Below are positions 32,192 to 40,577 of a stretch of DNA of 64,000 nt, in pieces. The first letter of the stretch is position 1. Each line of letters begins with the position of its first letter. The notes beneath the pieces are model-generated. The model saw only the letters and a list, made by a program, of their open reading frames with translations. It was not told the DNA's origin and did no database searches. This DNA is from Mycobacterium malmoense (GTDB lineage: Bacteria; Actinomycetota; Actinomycetes; Mycobacteriales; Mycobacteriaceae), in contig NZ_CP080999.1 of the NCBI RefSeq assembly GCF_019645855.1, positions 5,208,001 to 5,272,000 of the forward strand. The letters are read 5' to 3'. Made by a program: the position numbers and the translations under genes.

Positions 32192-33556
32192 ATGTCGCAA
32201 GCGCCCGAGAAGGAAGTTTCGGAAGCCGGCGCCCCCGCCGGCGCCCCGGACGACCCGGCGGAACAGCCGCCGGGAGGCTTCCCGTGGCCGCGCGGCTTGC
32301 AGGCGACGGCGACCAGGCGAGCGCTGCTGCTCACCGCGCTTGGCGCCCTGTTGATCGCCGGGCTGGTCACCGCGATTCCGGTCGGTGGCACCGGCCCGGG
32401 GCGGCTGGCCGGCTATATCGACAGCAATCCGATACCCAGCACCGGAACCAAGAGCGACGCCGCGTTCAACCGCGCCACCAGCGGTGACTGCCTGATGTGG
32501 CCGAACACCACCCCGGAGTCCGCCAGCATCGTCAACTGCGCGGACGACCACAAGTTCGAAGTCGCCGAATCCGTCGACATGCGGACCTTCCCCGGCTCCG
32601 AGTACGGGCCCAACGCCGCTCCGCCGTCGCCGGCTCGCATCCAGCAGATCACGCAGGAGCAGTGCGAGCCCGCCGTCCGCAACTATCTGGGACCCAAGTT
32701 CGACCCCAACAGCAAGTTCACCGTCAGCATGCTGTGGGCCGGCGACCGAGCGTGGCGCCAGGCAGGCGACCGCCGCATGCTGTGTGGCCTGCAACTGCCG
32801 GGCGCCAACAACGAGCAGCAGGCCTTCAAGGGCAAGGTCGCCGACGTCGACCAGTCCAAGGTCTGGCCGGCCGGCGCCTGCCTGGGCATCGACCCGACAA
32901 CCAACCAGCCGACCGACGTGCCGGTCGACTGCGCGGCCCCCCATGCGATGGAGGTCACCGGCACGGTCAACCTGGCCGAGAAGTTTCCCGGAGCCCTGCC
33001 CGCCGAGCCCGACCAGGACGGATTCATCAAGGATTCGTGCACCAAGATGACGGACGCCTACCTTGCGCCGATCAAGCTGCGCACCACCACCCTGACGCTG
33101 ATTTACCCCACCGTGTCGCTGCCCAGCTGGTCGGCGGGCAGCCGCGAGGTCGCGTGCAGCATCGGCGCGACGCTGGGCAATGGGGGCTGGGCCACGCTGG
33201 TGAACAGCGCCAAGGGCCAGTTGCTGATCAACGGTCAGCCGCCGGTGCCGCCGCCCGACATTCCCGAGGAGCGGCTCACGCTGCCGCCGATACCCCTCCA
33301 GGCTCCGGCAAACCAGCCCAGCGCTCCGCCGGACGCCATACCGCCCAACAATCAGCACCTTCCGCAGCAACAGCCGGTCGTGATGCCGCCCCGAGCGCAG
33401 GCCCCCGCCACTCACGCACCGCAGGAGGCCCCGCCCCCGGCACCCGAGCCGGTGGCGCCTCCGCCGGCCAACCCGGCACCGGAACCACCGCCGCCCCCGC
33501 CGGTCAACCCGGAACCACCGCCGCCCCCGCCGGCCGAGCCCGCACCGGGAGGCTAG
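32192..33556 (+). CDS. Membrane-anchored septum-formation-type protein (Rv3835 type)
   Basis: 454-residue protein with an N-terminal cytoplasmic Pro/Ala-rich segment, one membrane helix (about residues 45-63) and an extracytoplasmic region with two related domains containing paired Cys (SGDCLMWPNTT, IVNCADDHKFEV; AGACLGIDPTTN, VDCAAPHAMEVTG), like the septum-formation domain family. The tail of about 80 residues is almost pure Pro/Ala/Glu. Function unknown; a role at the division site or wall is inferred from the domain. ATG 32192 is chosen; ATG 32183 is an equal alternative. Confidence 0.85.
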   Translation: MSQAPEKEVSEAGAPAGAPDDPAEQPPGGFPWPRGLQATATRRALLLTALGALLIAGLVTAIPVGGTGPGRLAGYIDSNPIPSTGTKSDAAFNRATSGDCLMWPNTTPESASIVNCADDHKFEVAESVDMRTFPGSEYGPNAAPPSPARIQQITQEQCEPAVRNYLGPKFDPNSKFTVSMLWAGDRAWRQAGDRRMLCGLQLPGANNEQQAFKGKVADVDQSKVWPAGACLGIDPTTNQPTDVPVDCAAPHAMEVTGTVNLAEKFPGALPAEPDQDGFIKDSCTKMTDAYLAPIKLRTTTLTLIYPTVSLPSWSAGSREVACSIGATLGNGGWATLVNSAKGQLLINGQPPVPPPDIPEERLTLPPIPLQAPANQPSAPPDAIPPNNQHLPQQQPVVMPPRAQAPATHAPQEAPPPAPEPVAPPPANPAPEPPPPPPVNPEPPPPPPAEPAPGG

Positions 33557-33560
33557 CCGG

Positions 33561-33911
33561 GTGTCCGTGCGAATGGACCCGCAGCGGTTCGACGAGCTGG
33601 TCTCCGACGCACTCGACCTGATCCCGCCCCAACTCGCGGCCGCCATGGACAACGTCGTCGTCCTGGTCGAAGACCGCCATCCGCAGGACGCCGAGCTGCT
33701 CGGGCTGTATGAAGGCGTGGCGCTCACCGAGCGGGACTCCGACTACGCGGGGTCGCTGCCGGACACCATCACGATCTACCGCGAGGCGCTGCTGGACGCC
33801 TGTGACTCCGACGACGACGTGGTCGAGGAGGTGGCGATCACGGTGATCCACGAGATCGCCCACCACTTCGGCATCGACGACGACCGCCTGGAAGAGCTGG
33901 GCTGGGCCTAG
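33561..33911 (+). CDS. Minimal zincin-type metallopeptidase (Rv3836 type)
   Basis: 116-residue MMP-like protein: the zinc motif VIHEIAHHFGIDDDRLEELGW (HExxH with a third acidic/His ligand downstream) near residues 94-112, preceded by TITIYREALLDAC. These small predicted metallopeptidases have no signal peptide; the substrate is unknown. It starts 4 bases after the preceding gene and is probably co-transcribed with it. Confidence 0.88.
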   Translation: MSVRMDPQRFDELVSDALDLIPPQLAAAMDNVVVLVEDRHPQDAELLGLYEGVALTERDSDYAGSLPDTITIYREALLDACDSDDDVVEEVAITVIHEIAHHFGIDDDRLEELGWA

Positions 33912-33992
33912 AAACCCGGGCCTAAAGAACCCCGGCCGTCCCCATGGGCGCGGCATCCCGAATTTGTCGAGGCCGGGTGCTATGAACGGCGT

Positions 33993-34199
33993 ATGAGCGC
34001 TGAGTGCCGCGACTGCCGGGCGGGCCTAGATCACTGCCACGGCACCATCATTCGCCACGCGCTGCACCGGTCGGAATGCACCGAGGCCGACTGCGTCAGC
34101 CCCGAGCTGGCGCCGCACGCGTTCGTCGTCGACTGCGACGCCGTCGGCTGCGGATGCGCCGAGTCGGTCGAGCGGTCAGCCCATCGGGTCAGTGCCTGA
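33993..34199 (+). CDS. Small Cys/His-rich conserved hypothetical protein
   Basis: 68-residue protein rich in Cys and His: AECRDCRAGLDHCHGTIIRH, SECTEADCVSPE and CDAVGCGC. Eight or so Cys in pairs suggest one or two zinc sites. Function unknown. The ATG at 33993 follows a weak ribosome binding site. It overlaps the 3' end of the convergent phosphatase gene by 24 bases. Confidence 0.7.
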   Translation: MSAECRDCRAGLDHCHGTIIRHALHRSECTEADCVSPELAPHAFVVDCDAVGCGCAESVERSAHRVSA

Positions 34200-34862
34200 C
34201 GTCACCGCGTCGGCGACCGCGCTCGAATCAGCTTTGGGATAGAAGGGCGGGGTCAACGTTCCCCACCGCACACAGCTCCACCGGCCGTCGGTGATCGGGG
34301 CCAACACCACCGACTCGGCGTTGTCCAGGTGGCTGTCCAGCGCGAAGTTCGCGTCCACTCCGGCCAGGACCGCGGAGGCCAACCGGATCGCCGCGCCGTG
34401 GCTGACGACGACGATGTCGCCGTTCCAGTCGGCATCGTCGAGGTAGCGCATGCGCAGGTCGGTGAGCGCCGGCACGTAGCGGTCCAGCACGTCGTTGCCG
34501 GTCTCTCCGCCGGGCAGCGGCACGTCCAGCTCGCCGTGCTGCCATCGCTCGTAGATCGCATTGAATTCCGCGACCGCCTCGTCGTCGTTGCGGTTTTCCA
34601 GCGCACCGACCTGCACCTCGTGAACGCCGGCAACCACGAGGGTGGCCATTTCGAGTTCGGCGCCGATCACCGCGGCCGTCTGCGACGCCCGCGTGGCCAC
34701 CGAGTGCGCGAGCATCGCCGGCCGTCCCGAGCCGCGGGCAAACGCCCGGGCCTGGTCGCGTCCCAACGCCGTCAGCTCCGCCCCGGGTGGGCGGGTGTCC
34801 AGCCTGCGCTCGACGTTGCCGTACGACTGGCCGTGCCGCAGCAACACCAACCGACCGCTCAT
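34176..34862 (-). CDS. Histidine-phosphatase (phosphoglycerate-mutase-like) protein (Rv3837c type)
   Basis: 228-residue branch-2-like histidine phosphatase: LVLLRHGQSYGNVERRLD at the N terminus contains the phosphorylated His, and DIVVVSHGAAIRLAS near residue 146 the second catalytic His; the acidic residue is in PLPGGETGNDV. Likely a small-molecule or sugar phosphatase, not glycolytic mutase. It is translationally coupled to pheA by an ATGA overlap. Confidence 0.9.
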   Translation of the reverse strand: MSGRLVLLRHGQSYGNVERRLDTRPPGAELTALGRDQARAFARGSGRPAMLAHSVATRASQTAAVIGAELEMATLVVAGVHEVQVGALENRNDDEAVAEFNAIYERWQHGELDVPLPGGETGNDVLDRYVPALTDLRMRYLDDADWNGDIVVVSHGAAIRLASAVLAGVDANFALDSHLDNAESVVLAPITDGRWSCVRWGTLTPPFYPKADSSAVADAVTSGTDPMG

Positions 34863-35812
34863 GGCTCAAGCCCCGCCCCGGAGGTCTGCCCGGGTTTGCC
34901 TTCCCGCAGGCGCGCAAGCCAGCGCGCCGCCTCGTCCACCGGCGGCGGCACCACCCCCGCGGCCGAGCCCATCGGCCAGGAACCCAGGTATCTCACATCG
35001 GCACAACGACGGTGCAAGGCCTTGAGTGCCTCGGCGACGGCGCCGTCGTCGAGGTGGCCGACGCAGTCGGCGAAGAACAGGTAGGTGCCGAGCTCGGTTC
35101 GGGTCGGCCGGGATTCGATCCGGGTCAGGTCGATGCCGCGGATACCGAATTCGGCCAGCGCGGCCAACAGCGCGCCGGGCACGTTGTCGATGCGCAGAAC
35201 CACGGACGTTCGATCGGCTCCAGTGCGCGCCGGCGGCGGGCCCGGCAGACCGATGAGGACGAAGCGGGTGCGGGCGTTGGGTTCGTCGACGACGCCCTCG
35301 GCCAGGGCGGCCAGTCTCCAATGGGCGGCGGCCAGCGGCGAGGTCACCGCGGCGTCGGCCTGCCCGTCGGCGACCTGCCGCGCCGCGTCGGCATTGGAAT
35401 ACGCCGGCCGCAGTTCGGCGCCGGGCAGATGGGCGGCAAGCCATTGCCGCACCTGGGCCACCGCAACCGGGAAGGCCGCCAGCGTACGCACGTCGGCCGC
35501 GCCGCGGCCGGGTTTGACGACGATACTGAAGGCCACGTCCAGCGTCGTCTCGGCGAAGACCTGCAGGGGCGAACCGATGGCCAGGCTGTCCAGGGTGGGG
35601 ATCACCGAACCGTCGATCGAGTTCTCGATCGGCACGCACGCGTAATCGGCGTCGCCGTGACGGACAGCGTTCAGCGCCGCGGGGGTGCTCTCGATCGGCA
35701 TCCGCCGCACGGCGTCGGGCGCTTGCTCGGGAATCAGACCGGCGGCCGTAATTTGCAGCAGCGCCGCCTCGGTAAAGGTCCCTTCCGGACCGAGGTAAGC
35801 GATGCGAACCAC
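34859..35812 (-). CDS. pheA: Prephenate dehydratase
   Basis: Converts prephenate to phenylpyruvate in phenylalanine biosynthesis. The 317-residue protein starts VRIAYLGPEGTFTEAALLQI, has the catalytic-domain motif PNARTRFVLIG near residue 180 and a C-terminal ACT domain with the phenylalanine-binding ESRPTRTELGTYLFF motif near residue 235, so it should be feedback inhibited by phenylalanine. Monofunctional, as in other mycobacteria. The phosphatase gene follows with ATGA overlap. Confidence 0.95.
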   Translation of the reverse strand: MVRIAYLGPEGTFTEAALLQITAAGLIPEQAPDAVRRMPIESTPAALNAVRHGDADYACVPIENSIDGSVIPTLDSLAIGSPLQVFAETTLDVAFSIVVKPGRGAADVRTLAAFPVAVAQVRQWLAAHLPGAELRPAYSNADAARQVADGQADAAVTSPLAAAHWRLAALAEGVVDEPNARTRFVLIGLPGPPPARTGADRTSVVLRIDNVPGALLAALAEFGIRGIDLTRIESRPTRTELGTYLFFADCVGHLDDGAVAEALKALHRRCADVRYLGSWPMGSAAGVVPPPVDEAARWLARLREGKPGQTSGAGLEP

Positions 35813-35870
35813 GCCCCAACCCTAACGGCGCGCACCGTCAAACACGTCTTGCGCCATCAGTCGGTGTAAG

Positions 35871-35889
35871 TTAACTTAGGCTTACCTAA
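35871..35889. promoter_or_regulatory. IdeR iron box
   Basis: TTAACTTAGGCTTACCTAA matches the 19-bp IdeR consensus TTAGGTTAGGCTAACCTAA at 16 of 19 positions. It lies 17 bases upstream of the DUF2470 gene. Rv3839 is one of the iron-repressed IdeR genes of M. tuberculosis. Confidence 0.8.
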
Positions 35890-35905
35890 GGTCCAGAGGA
35901 GAACG

Positions 35906-36709
35906 ATGTTACCGCTGAGCAACCCCACGCCGACGACTGCCGAACGCATTCGCAGCGCCTGTGCCCGGGCCGGCGGCGCGCTCCTTGCCTTAGAGACTGG
36001 GGAGGCACACCAGGACCCGGTCTGCACGCCCGTGCATCACCTGCTGCACGACGGATCCTTTGCCGTTGCGCTTCCGGTCGACCACCGCGACGACGCGGGC
36101 TGCCCGATCTCCGGATCGCAAGCGCTGCTGGAACTGACCGACTACGCACCGCTCCCGCTGCGGGAACCGGTCCGTTCGCTGGTGTGGGTGCGCGGCCGCC
36201 TGGAGCGGGTGCCTTCGGACGCGGTCACCACCATGCTCGACCAAATCGCCGCCGAGTATCCGAACCCGGCATTGCTCCAGATCGAGACCCCGCAATCGGC
36301 GCCGTCCGACGGCGACGAGCCCCGGTACGCACTGCTGCGCCTCGAGATCGCGTCCGTAGTTGTCACCGACGCCACCGGCGCCGAGCCCGTCAGCATCGCG
36401 GACCTGCTCGCGGCCCGGCCCGACCCGTTCTGCGAGATCGAGGCGAGCCTGCTGTGGCACCTGGAAACCGCCCACAACGATGTGGTCGCGCGGCTGGTGT
36501 CGAAGCTGCCCGCGCCGTTGCGCCGCGGGCAGGTGCGCCCGCTCGGCCTCGACCGGTACGGCGTGCGGTTTCGCGTCGAGGCCAATGACGGCGACCATGA
36601 TGTCCGGCTGCCCTTCCACAAGCCGGTGGACGATATGACCGGGCTGAGCCAGGCCATCCGGGTGCTGATGGGTTGCCCGTTCATCAACGGGCTGCGCGCG
36701 CGTCGGTAA
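35906..36709 (+). CDS. IdeR-regulated DUF2470 protein (Rv3839 type)
   Basis: 267-residue protein. The N-terminal two thirds resemble a flavin-reductase-like split beta-barrel (FAVALPVDHRDDAGCPISGSQ); the C-terminal ~75 residues are DUF2470 (LETAHNDVVARLVSKLP, GLDRYGVRFRVE, LPFHKPVDDMTGLSQAI), the combination seen in HugZ-type heme-utilisation proteins. A role in heme or iron handling fits the iron box directly upstream. Start ATG after AGAGGAGA, 6 bases spacing. Confidence 0.88.
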   Translation: MLPLSNPTPTTAERIRSACARAGGALLALETGEAHQDPVCTPVHHLLHDGSFAVALPVDHRDDAGCPISGSQALLELTDYAPLPLREPVRSLVWVRGRLERVPSDAVTTMLDQIAAEYPNPALLQIETPQSAPSDGDEPRYALLRLEIASVVVTDATGAEPVSIADLLAARPDPFCEIEASLLWHLETAHNDVVARLVSKLPAPLRRGQVRPLGLDRYGVRFRVEANDGDHDVRLPFHKPVDDMTGLSQAIRVLMGCPFINGLRARR

Positions 36710-36766
36710 CCCACTGGTTGCGGCTGGGCCGCGCTGACGGCGGGTGCCGGCACGTAAGTTGGCTGG

Positions 36767-37834
36767 GTGAACGGTGACCGGTTAGCGGAATGGCCGTCGC
36801 CGCCAGTGCGTGCGGTAGGTCCGCCCCCGCCGCGCCCCATCGGACCCAGGACGCGCCGCAAGCGCGGCAAGCGCCGCTGGGCACGGGTGGTGGCGGTCGG
36901 TCTGCTGATCGGCGCGCTGCTCGCCGGCGCCGGCATTGTCGGTGGGGCGGTTTGGTTCGACACGGCGCTGCGCCGCGAGCAGGCACTGACCGACTATCCC
37001 GATCGGCCCGGGCCCGGCCGCGGCACCAACTGGCTGCTGGTCGGCTCGGACAGCCGCCAGGGCCTCACCGCCGAGCAGCAGCAGGACCTGGCCACCGGCG
37101 GCGACCTCGGCAGCAGCCGCACCGACACCATCCTGCTGGTACACGTGCCGGCGTTGCGGTCCGGCGCCGCGACGACGATGGTGTCGATACCGCGTGACTC
37201 GTACGTGCCGATCCCGGGCTATGGCAGGGACAAGATCAATGCCGCCTTCGCGATGGGCGGGGCGCCGCTGCTGACCCGGACGCTGGAGCAGGCCACCGGG
37301 CTGCGCCTCGACCACTACGCCGAGATCGGATTCGGCGGGTTCGCCGGCCTCGTCGACGCGTTGGGCGGGGTCACCGTGTGCCCAACGACGCCGATCGAGG
37401 ACCCGTTGGCCGGCGTCGACCTGCCGGCCGGCTGCCAGCGGCTGGATGGCCGCGACGCGCTCGGATACGTGAGGACGCGTGACACACCGCGCGCGGACCT
37501 GGACAGGATGGTCAACCAACGGCAATTCCTGTCGGCACTGCTGCACCGCGCCGCCAGCCCGGCGGTGTGGCTCGATCCCGTCCGTTGGCACTCGGTGCCG
37601 CGCGCGGCCGCCGGCGCGCTGACGGTCGACCGGGGTGACCATGCGTGGGACCTGGCGCGGCTCGGCTGGGCGCTACACGGATCCACCACTGCGATGACCG
37701 TCCCAATCGGTGAGTTCAGCAACGGCGACGCCGGGGCGACCGTGGTGTGGAACCACGACGCCGCGGCCGAGTTGTTCGACGCGCTGGCCTCCGACTCGCC
37801 CGTGCCCGCCGCCACGCTCGATGGACAACAATGA
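36767..37834 (+). CDS. LytR-CpsA-Psr family protein
   Basis: 355-residue membrane protein: basic Pro-rich cytoplasmic N terminus, a membrane helix (about residues 41-65), then the extracytoplasmic LCP domain with NWLLVGSDSR, SSRTDTILLVHVPA, VSIPRDSYVPIPG, KINAAFAMGG and DALGYVRTRD...DLDRMVNQRQFL. These Arg/Asp residues bind pyrophosphate-lipid substrates; the family ligates wall polymers such as arabinogalactan to peptidoglycan. As I recall, the corresponding H37Rv gene Rv3840 is much shorter. The GTG start is weakly supported. Its stop lies 1 base from the convergent glpQ1 stop. Confidence 0.88.
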   Translation: MNGDRLAEWPSPPVRAVGPPPPRPIGPRTRRKRGKRRWARVVAVGLLIGALLAGAGIVGGAVWFDTALRREQALTDYPDRPGPGRGTNWLLVGSDSRQGLTAEQQQDLATGGDLGSSRTDTILLVHVPALRSGAATTMVSIPRDSYVPIPGYGRDKINAAFAMGGAPLLTRTLEQATGLRLDHYAEIGFGGFAGLVDALGGVTVCPTTPIEDPLAGVDLPAGCQRLDGRDALGYVRTRDTPRADLDRMVNQRQFLSALLHRAASPAVWLDPVRWHSVPRAAAGALTVDRGDHAWDLARLGWALHGSTTAMTVPIGEFSNGDAGATVVWNHDAAAELFDALASDSPVPAATLDGQQ

Positions 37835-37835
37835 A

Positions 37836-38660
37836 CTAGCTGCTGCCCTGGCCGGCGCGTCCCCTCTCCAGCCAGGCCTTCGTGCGACCCGGGTGGTGGG
37901 TGGCAAGCCAGGCCACCCCGACGTCCCGGCAGAAGTCGATGTCTTCGTACTCGTCGACGTTCCAGCAGTACACCGCCCTGCCCTGGGCGACGGCGCGGTC
38001 CACGAGCTGCGGGTATTCCTTCAACGTCGGCAACGAAGGCCCGACGGCGGTGGCGCCGACGGCGGTGGCCGCGCTGCTGGTCAGGTAGCGGGCCGTCTTG
38101 CCGAGCAGCACCGTCGGCAACAGCGGCGCGGCCCGCCGGATCCGCCAAACCGCGGCCGCCGAAAACGACATCACCACTGCGCGGGACCGGTCGGCGGAGG
38201 CGGGCGCGGCGATGCCGAACCGGTGCAGCAGCGCGAGCAGCTTGCTTTCCACCAGTGAGCCGTAGCGGACGGGGTGCTTGGTCTCGACGAAGATCTTGAC
38301 CGGCCGGCGCCAGTCCAGGACGAGCGAAACGAGGGAGTCCAGCGTGAGCAGGCTGGTATCACCGTGCGCGCCGTCCGCACGCCAGCTCCCGTGCCACGCC
38401 CCGTACTCGAGCTCGCGCAGCTCAGCGAGGGTCATGGTGCTGACCAACCCGGCTCCCGTCGAGGTCCGGTCCAGCCGGCGGTCGTGCACGCAAACCAGAT
38501 GGCCGTCGCGGGTCAGCCGCACATCGCATTCGACGCCGTCGGCGCCCTCCTTGAGCGCGAGGTCGTAGGCGGCCAGCGTGTGTTCGGGCCGAGCGGCCGA
38601 AGCGCCACGATGGGCAACGACAAAGGGGTGCCCGGCGAGCACCTCGTCGGCCCACGTCAT
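37836..38660 (-). CDS. glpQ1: Glycerophosphodiester phosphodiesterase
   Basis: Hydrolyses glycerophosphodiesters to glycerol-3-phosphate and an alcohol. 274 residues: GHPFVVAHRGASAARPEHTL with the catalytic His near residue 18, GADGVECDVRLTRDGHLVCVHD with metal-binding Glu/Asp and the second His near 58, KIFVETKH and WNVDEYEDIDFC. No signal peptide is evident. In M. tuberculosis bfrB separates this gene from Rv3840; here they are adjacent and convergent. Confidence 0.93.
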   Translation of the reverse strand: MTWADEVLAGHPFVVAHRGASAARPEHTLAAYDLALKEGADGVECDVRLTRDGHLVCVHDRRLDRTSTGAGLVSTMTLAELRELEYGAWHGSWRADGAHGDTSLLTLDSLVSLVLDWRRPVKIFVETKHPVRYGSLVESKLLALLHRFGIAAPASADRSRAVVMSFSAAAVWRIRRAAPLLPTVLLGKTARYLTSSAATAVGATAVGPSLPTLKEYPQLVDRAVAQGRAVYCWNVDEYEDIDFCRDVGVAWLATHHPGRTKAWLERGRAGQGSS

Positions 38661-38664
38661 ACCC

Positions 38665-39678
38665 CTATGCTGCCGGTTCCTGCCCCTCTAGCTCAACCGG
38701 GCCGGCGGATGCCGGTGCCGCGGCACGAGCGTGATCGTCATCGACCACGACCCATCGATGCGCGGGCCGTTCGACCGGTTTGCGCTCGAACCCCTCGAAA
38801 ACCCGGGCGGCGGCGGCCACCGTGGCCGCCGCGACCAGGTAGGCAAACACCATCAGGACGGTGTTGTTCGCGATGCCTTGGCCGTCGGTGGCGAAGCTGG
38901 TGGCGATGGCGAAAATCGACACGATGTAGCTGAGAATCCAGGCGAGCCACCACTTTACGATCGGCCGCTTCAGCCGCGCGTAGTGCTCTTCGAGAAGCGC
39001 CAGCTCGATGACATACACCGGGGCCCAGAGCAGGTTGGCCAGCGGCAGCACGCAGCCGACCCACAACTCCCGGACGGAGCGCTGCTCCGGCAGGCCATGA
39101 TGCGAGAACACGGCGGCCCGCCGCGCGATCAGCCACCGGATCAGCATCACGCCGGAGGCGATCACCGCCCCGATCGCGGCCACGCTGGCCAACACCCCGA
39201 GCCAGTCGGCGGCGATGGCCACGATCGAATTCAGCAGCGTGTTCCGGTTGATCACCAACAGCACATAGCGCACGACGTACACCAGGGCGGTCATGCTGAG
39301 GACCAGCACGCTCAGGAACAGGGTGGTGCGCACGGACAGCACCGACGGCCCTGTCCGCGTGGGCCTTTCGGCTGCTGCGGGGACCTGGTCGACGCGGTCC
39401 GCCAAACCCCAGCGCGGCATCACGGCGTAGCGCGGTGTGGGCCCGAGGGACCGTCGCCGGTGTCGCTGCGGCGGCGCGGCGCCGGGGCGCACCGCTATCC
39501 ACCGGAAGCCCGGCGGCAGCCGCGGCGGGGTGCGCTGCCAGCCGGGGGCCGCGGGCGGGCGAGCCGGCGGCGCGTCCGCCAAGGGCGCCATCAGCGCCCC
39601 GCGACAGCGGGGACACCACTCGCGTCGCCGCTCGCGCACGTTCCACCGAGTGCCGCACTGGGAGCACACCTGGATCAC
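38665..39678 (-). CDS. Membrane protein with N-terminal zinc ribbon and DUF4328-like domain (Rv3843c type)
   Basis: 337 residues. CSQCGTRWNVRERRREWCPRC at residues 5-25 is a four-Cys zinc ribbon, followed by a Pro/Arg-rich linker to about residue 90. Five or more membrane segments follow (about residues 120-300) with a conserved VGCVLPLANLLWAPVYVIELA stretch. Function unknown. The GTG start is 4 bases from the Cys motif. It follows the glpQ1 promoter side by side; the two may be co-transcribed. Confidence 0.85.
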   Translation of the reverse strand: MIQVCSQCGTRWNVRERRREWCPRCRGALMAPLADAPPARPPAAPGWQRTPPRLPPGFRWIAVRPGAAPPQRHRRRSLGPTPRYAVMPRWGLADRVDQVPAAAERPTRTGPSVLSVRTTLFLSVLVLSMTALVYVVRYVLLVINRNTLLNSIVAIAADWLGVLASVAAIGAVIASGVMLIRWLIARRAAVFSHHGLPEQRSVRELWVGCVLPLANLLWAPVYVIELALLEEHYARLKRPIVKWWLAWILSYIVSIFAIATSFATDGQGIANNTVLMVFAYLVAAATVAAAARVFEGFERKPVERPAHRWVVVDDDHARAAAPASAGPVELEGQEPAA

Positions 39679-39694
39679 CGGACCAGCCTAGCTC

Positions 39695-39780
39695 CGGCGA
39701 CGATGCGGGCCGCCGAAGCGGCCCGAGGAGGAGCCGGGCAATCCAGCGCGGCTCCCGGCGACGATGCGGGCCGCTTTGGC
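39695..39780. repeat. Pair of MIRU-like repeats
   Basis: CGGCGACGATGCGGGCCGC begins at 39695 and again at 39756 (61-base period), with CGAGGAGGAGCCGG between. The same family is translated in glf (4112-4275). Here it is upstream of the zinc-ribbon membrane-protein gene and noncoding. Confidence 0.75.
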
Positions 39781-39820
39781 GGCTTCGACGCCCGCTGGCA
39801 ACACCGGCAGTTGCCGCTGG

Positions 39821-39918
39821 CTATCCACAATTTCCACAGGTTTATCCACAAGAACCGCCGGGCATTCATGGCATCAACACGGTCTTCACCGGCTCCCCCG
39901 GGCCACAAGTGTGGATAA
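39821..39918. promoter_or_regulatory. Cluster of DnaA-box-like sequences
   Basis: Perfect TTATCCACA at 39842-39850 on the plus strand and its complement TGTGGATAA at 39910-39918; near matches CTATCCACA (39821-39829) and ATTTCCACA (39830-39838). The noncoding stretch 39679-40271 otherwise contains the MIRU-like repeats, a hairpin (40226-40251) and no gene I recognise. Confidence 0.6.
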
Positions 39919-40225
39919 CCGCCCGGTGGAACAAGCGTGCCATAAACAGCCCTCACCGGTACCTGAGCGAAATGCATTGCCTTGCTAAGTGTCTCCGCCC
40001 GCACGTTCGTCGCGACCCGTTCGCTGAGGCGCCGAGACTGTAATGACGGCGACGCCAAGTCGAAAAAGCTGCCCTGGACGCAGACTCGACACCACGAGTG
40101 CAGCCTCGGTGCCGGCGGCGGGTAACAACCCGGTGATGCGCCCGCCGCTCGCAACGCCGCTGGGCGGCGCGTTTTCAAAGCCGGCCGCAAGGGGTTATGA
40201 TCGCGGTCACGAAAATTCGGTTGTG

Positions 40226-40251
40226 ACTCACCTCACTGCGGCGAGGTGAGT
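40226..40251. promoter_or_regulatory. Perfect hairpin in the leader of the small membrane ORF
   Basis: ACTCACCTC (40226-40234) and GAGGTGAGT (40243-40251) are perfect 9-bp arms with an 8-base loop, ending 20 bases before the ATG at 40272. It could act as an RNA structure or as an operator. Confidence 0.45.
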
Positions 40252-40271
40252 GTGCAGGTGAAAGGCGTTTA

Positions 40272-40427
40272 ATGGCCACGCATTCGTTCGGCCCGGGTTC
40301 GTCGGCCCCGTCCAACTCCTATTCGGGCTCACCTGCGTGGAACCACAGCTATAGCGTCGCCGCGTTGCGCGCCGGCCTGATCGCGCTGGCGCTGCTGGCG
40401 ATTCTTGTCGTCATCGTTTTGTCTTGA
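40272..40427 (+). CDS. Small single-pass membrane protein, 51 residues
   Basis: ATG 40272 follows GAAAGGCG with good spacing and opens a frame ending at TGA 40425-40427. The product has a Ser/Pro/Gly-rich N terminus (MATHSFGPGSSAPSNSYSGS) and a hydrophobic C-terminal helix (AALRAGLIALALLAILVVIV), the layout of a small bitopic membrane protein. I cannot name a family. It is 150 bases upstream of sodA in the same direction. Confidence 0.55.
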   Translation: MATHSFGPGSSAPSNSYSGSPAWNHSYSVAALRAGLIALALLAILVVIVLS

Positions 40428-40577
40428 ATCGACACCAACTGGGTATCTCCCCCTAGCGGTCGTCCTTGCGGCGCGCGCGGTCATGGAGCAGGGTTGATTG
40501 CGGCTGGCCGCCGCGCGGCAGCTTCGCGCGAATGAGCGTCCGATGATCACCAACGATGCACCGAAGAAAGGAATGCC

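Noticed and set aside
33276..33550. Repeat-rich 3' end of the Rv3835-type gene as a separate repeat element
   Set aside because: The GC repeats encode a Pro-rich tail in the right frame, common in exported mycobacterial proteins.
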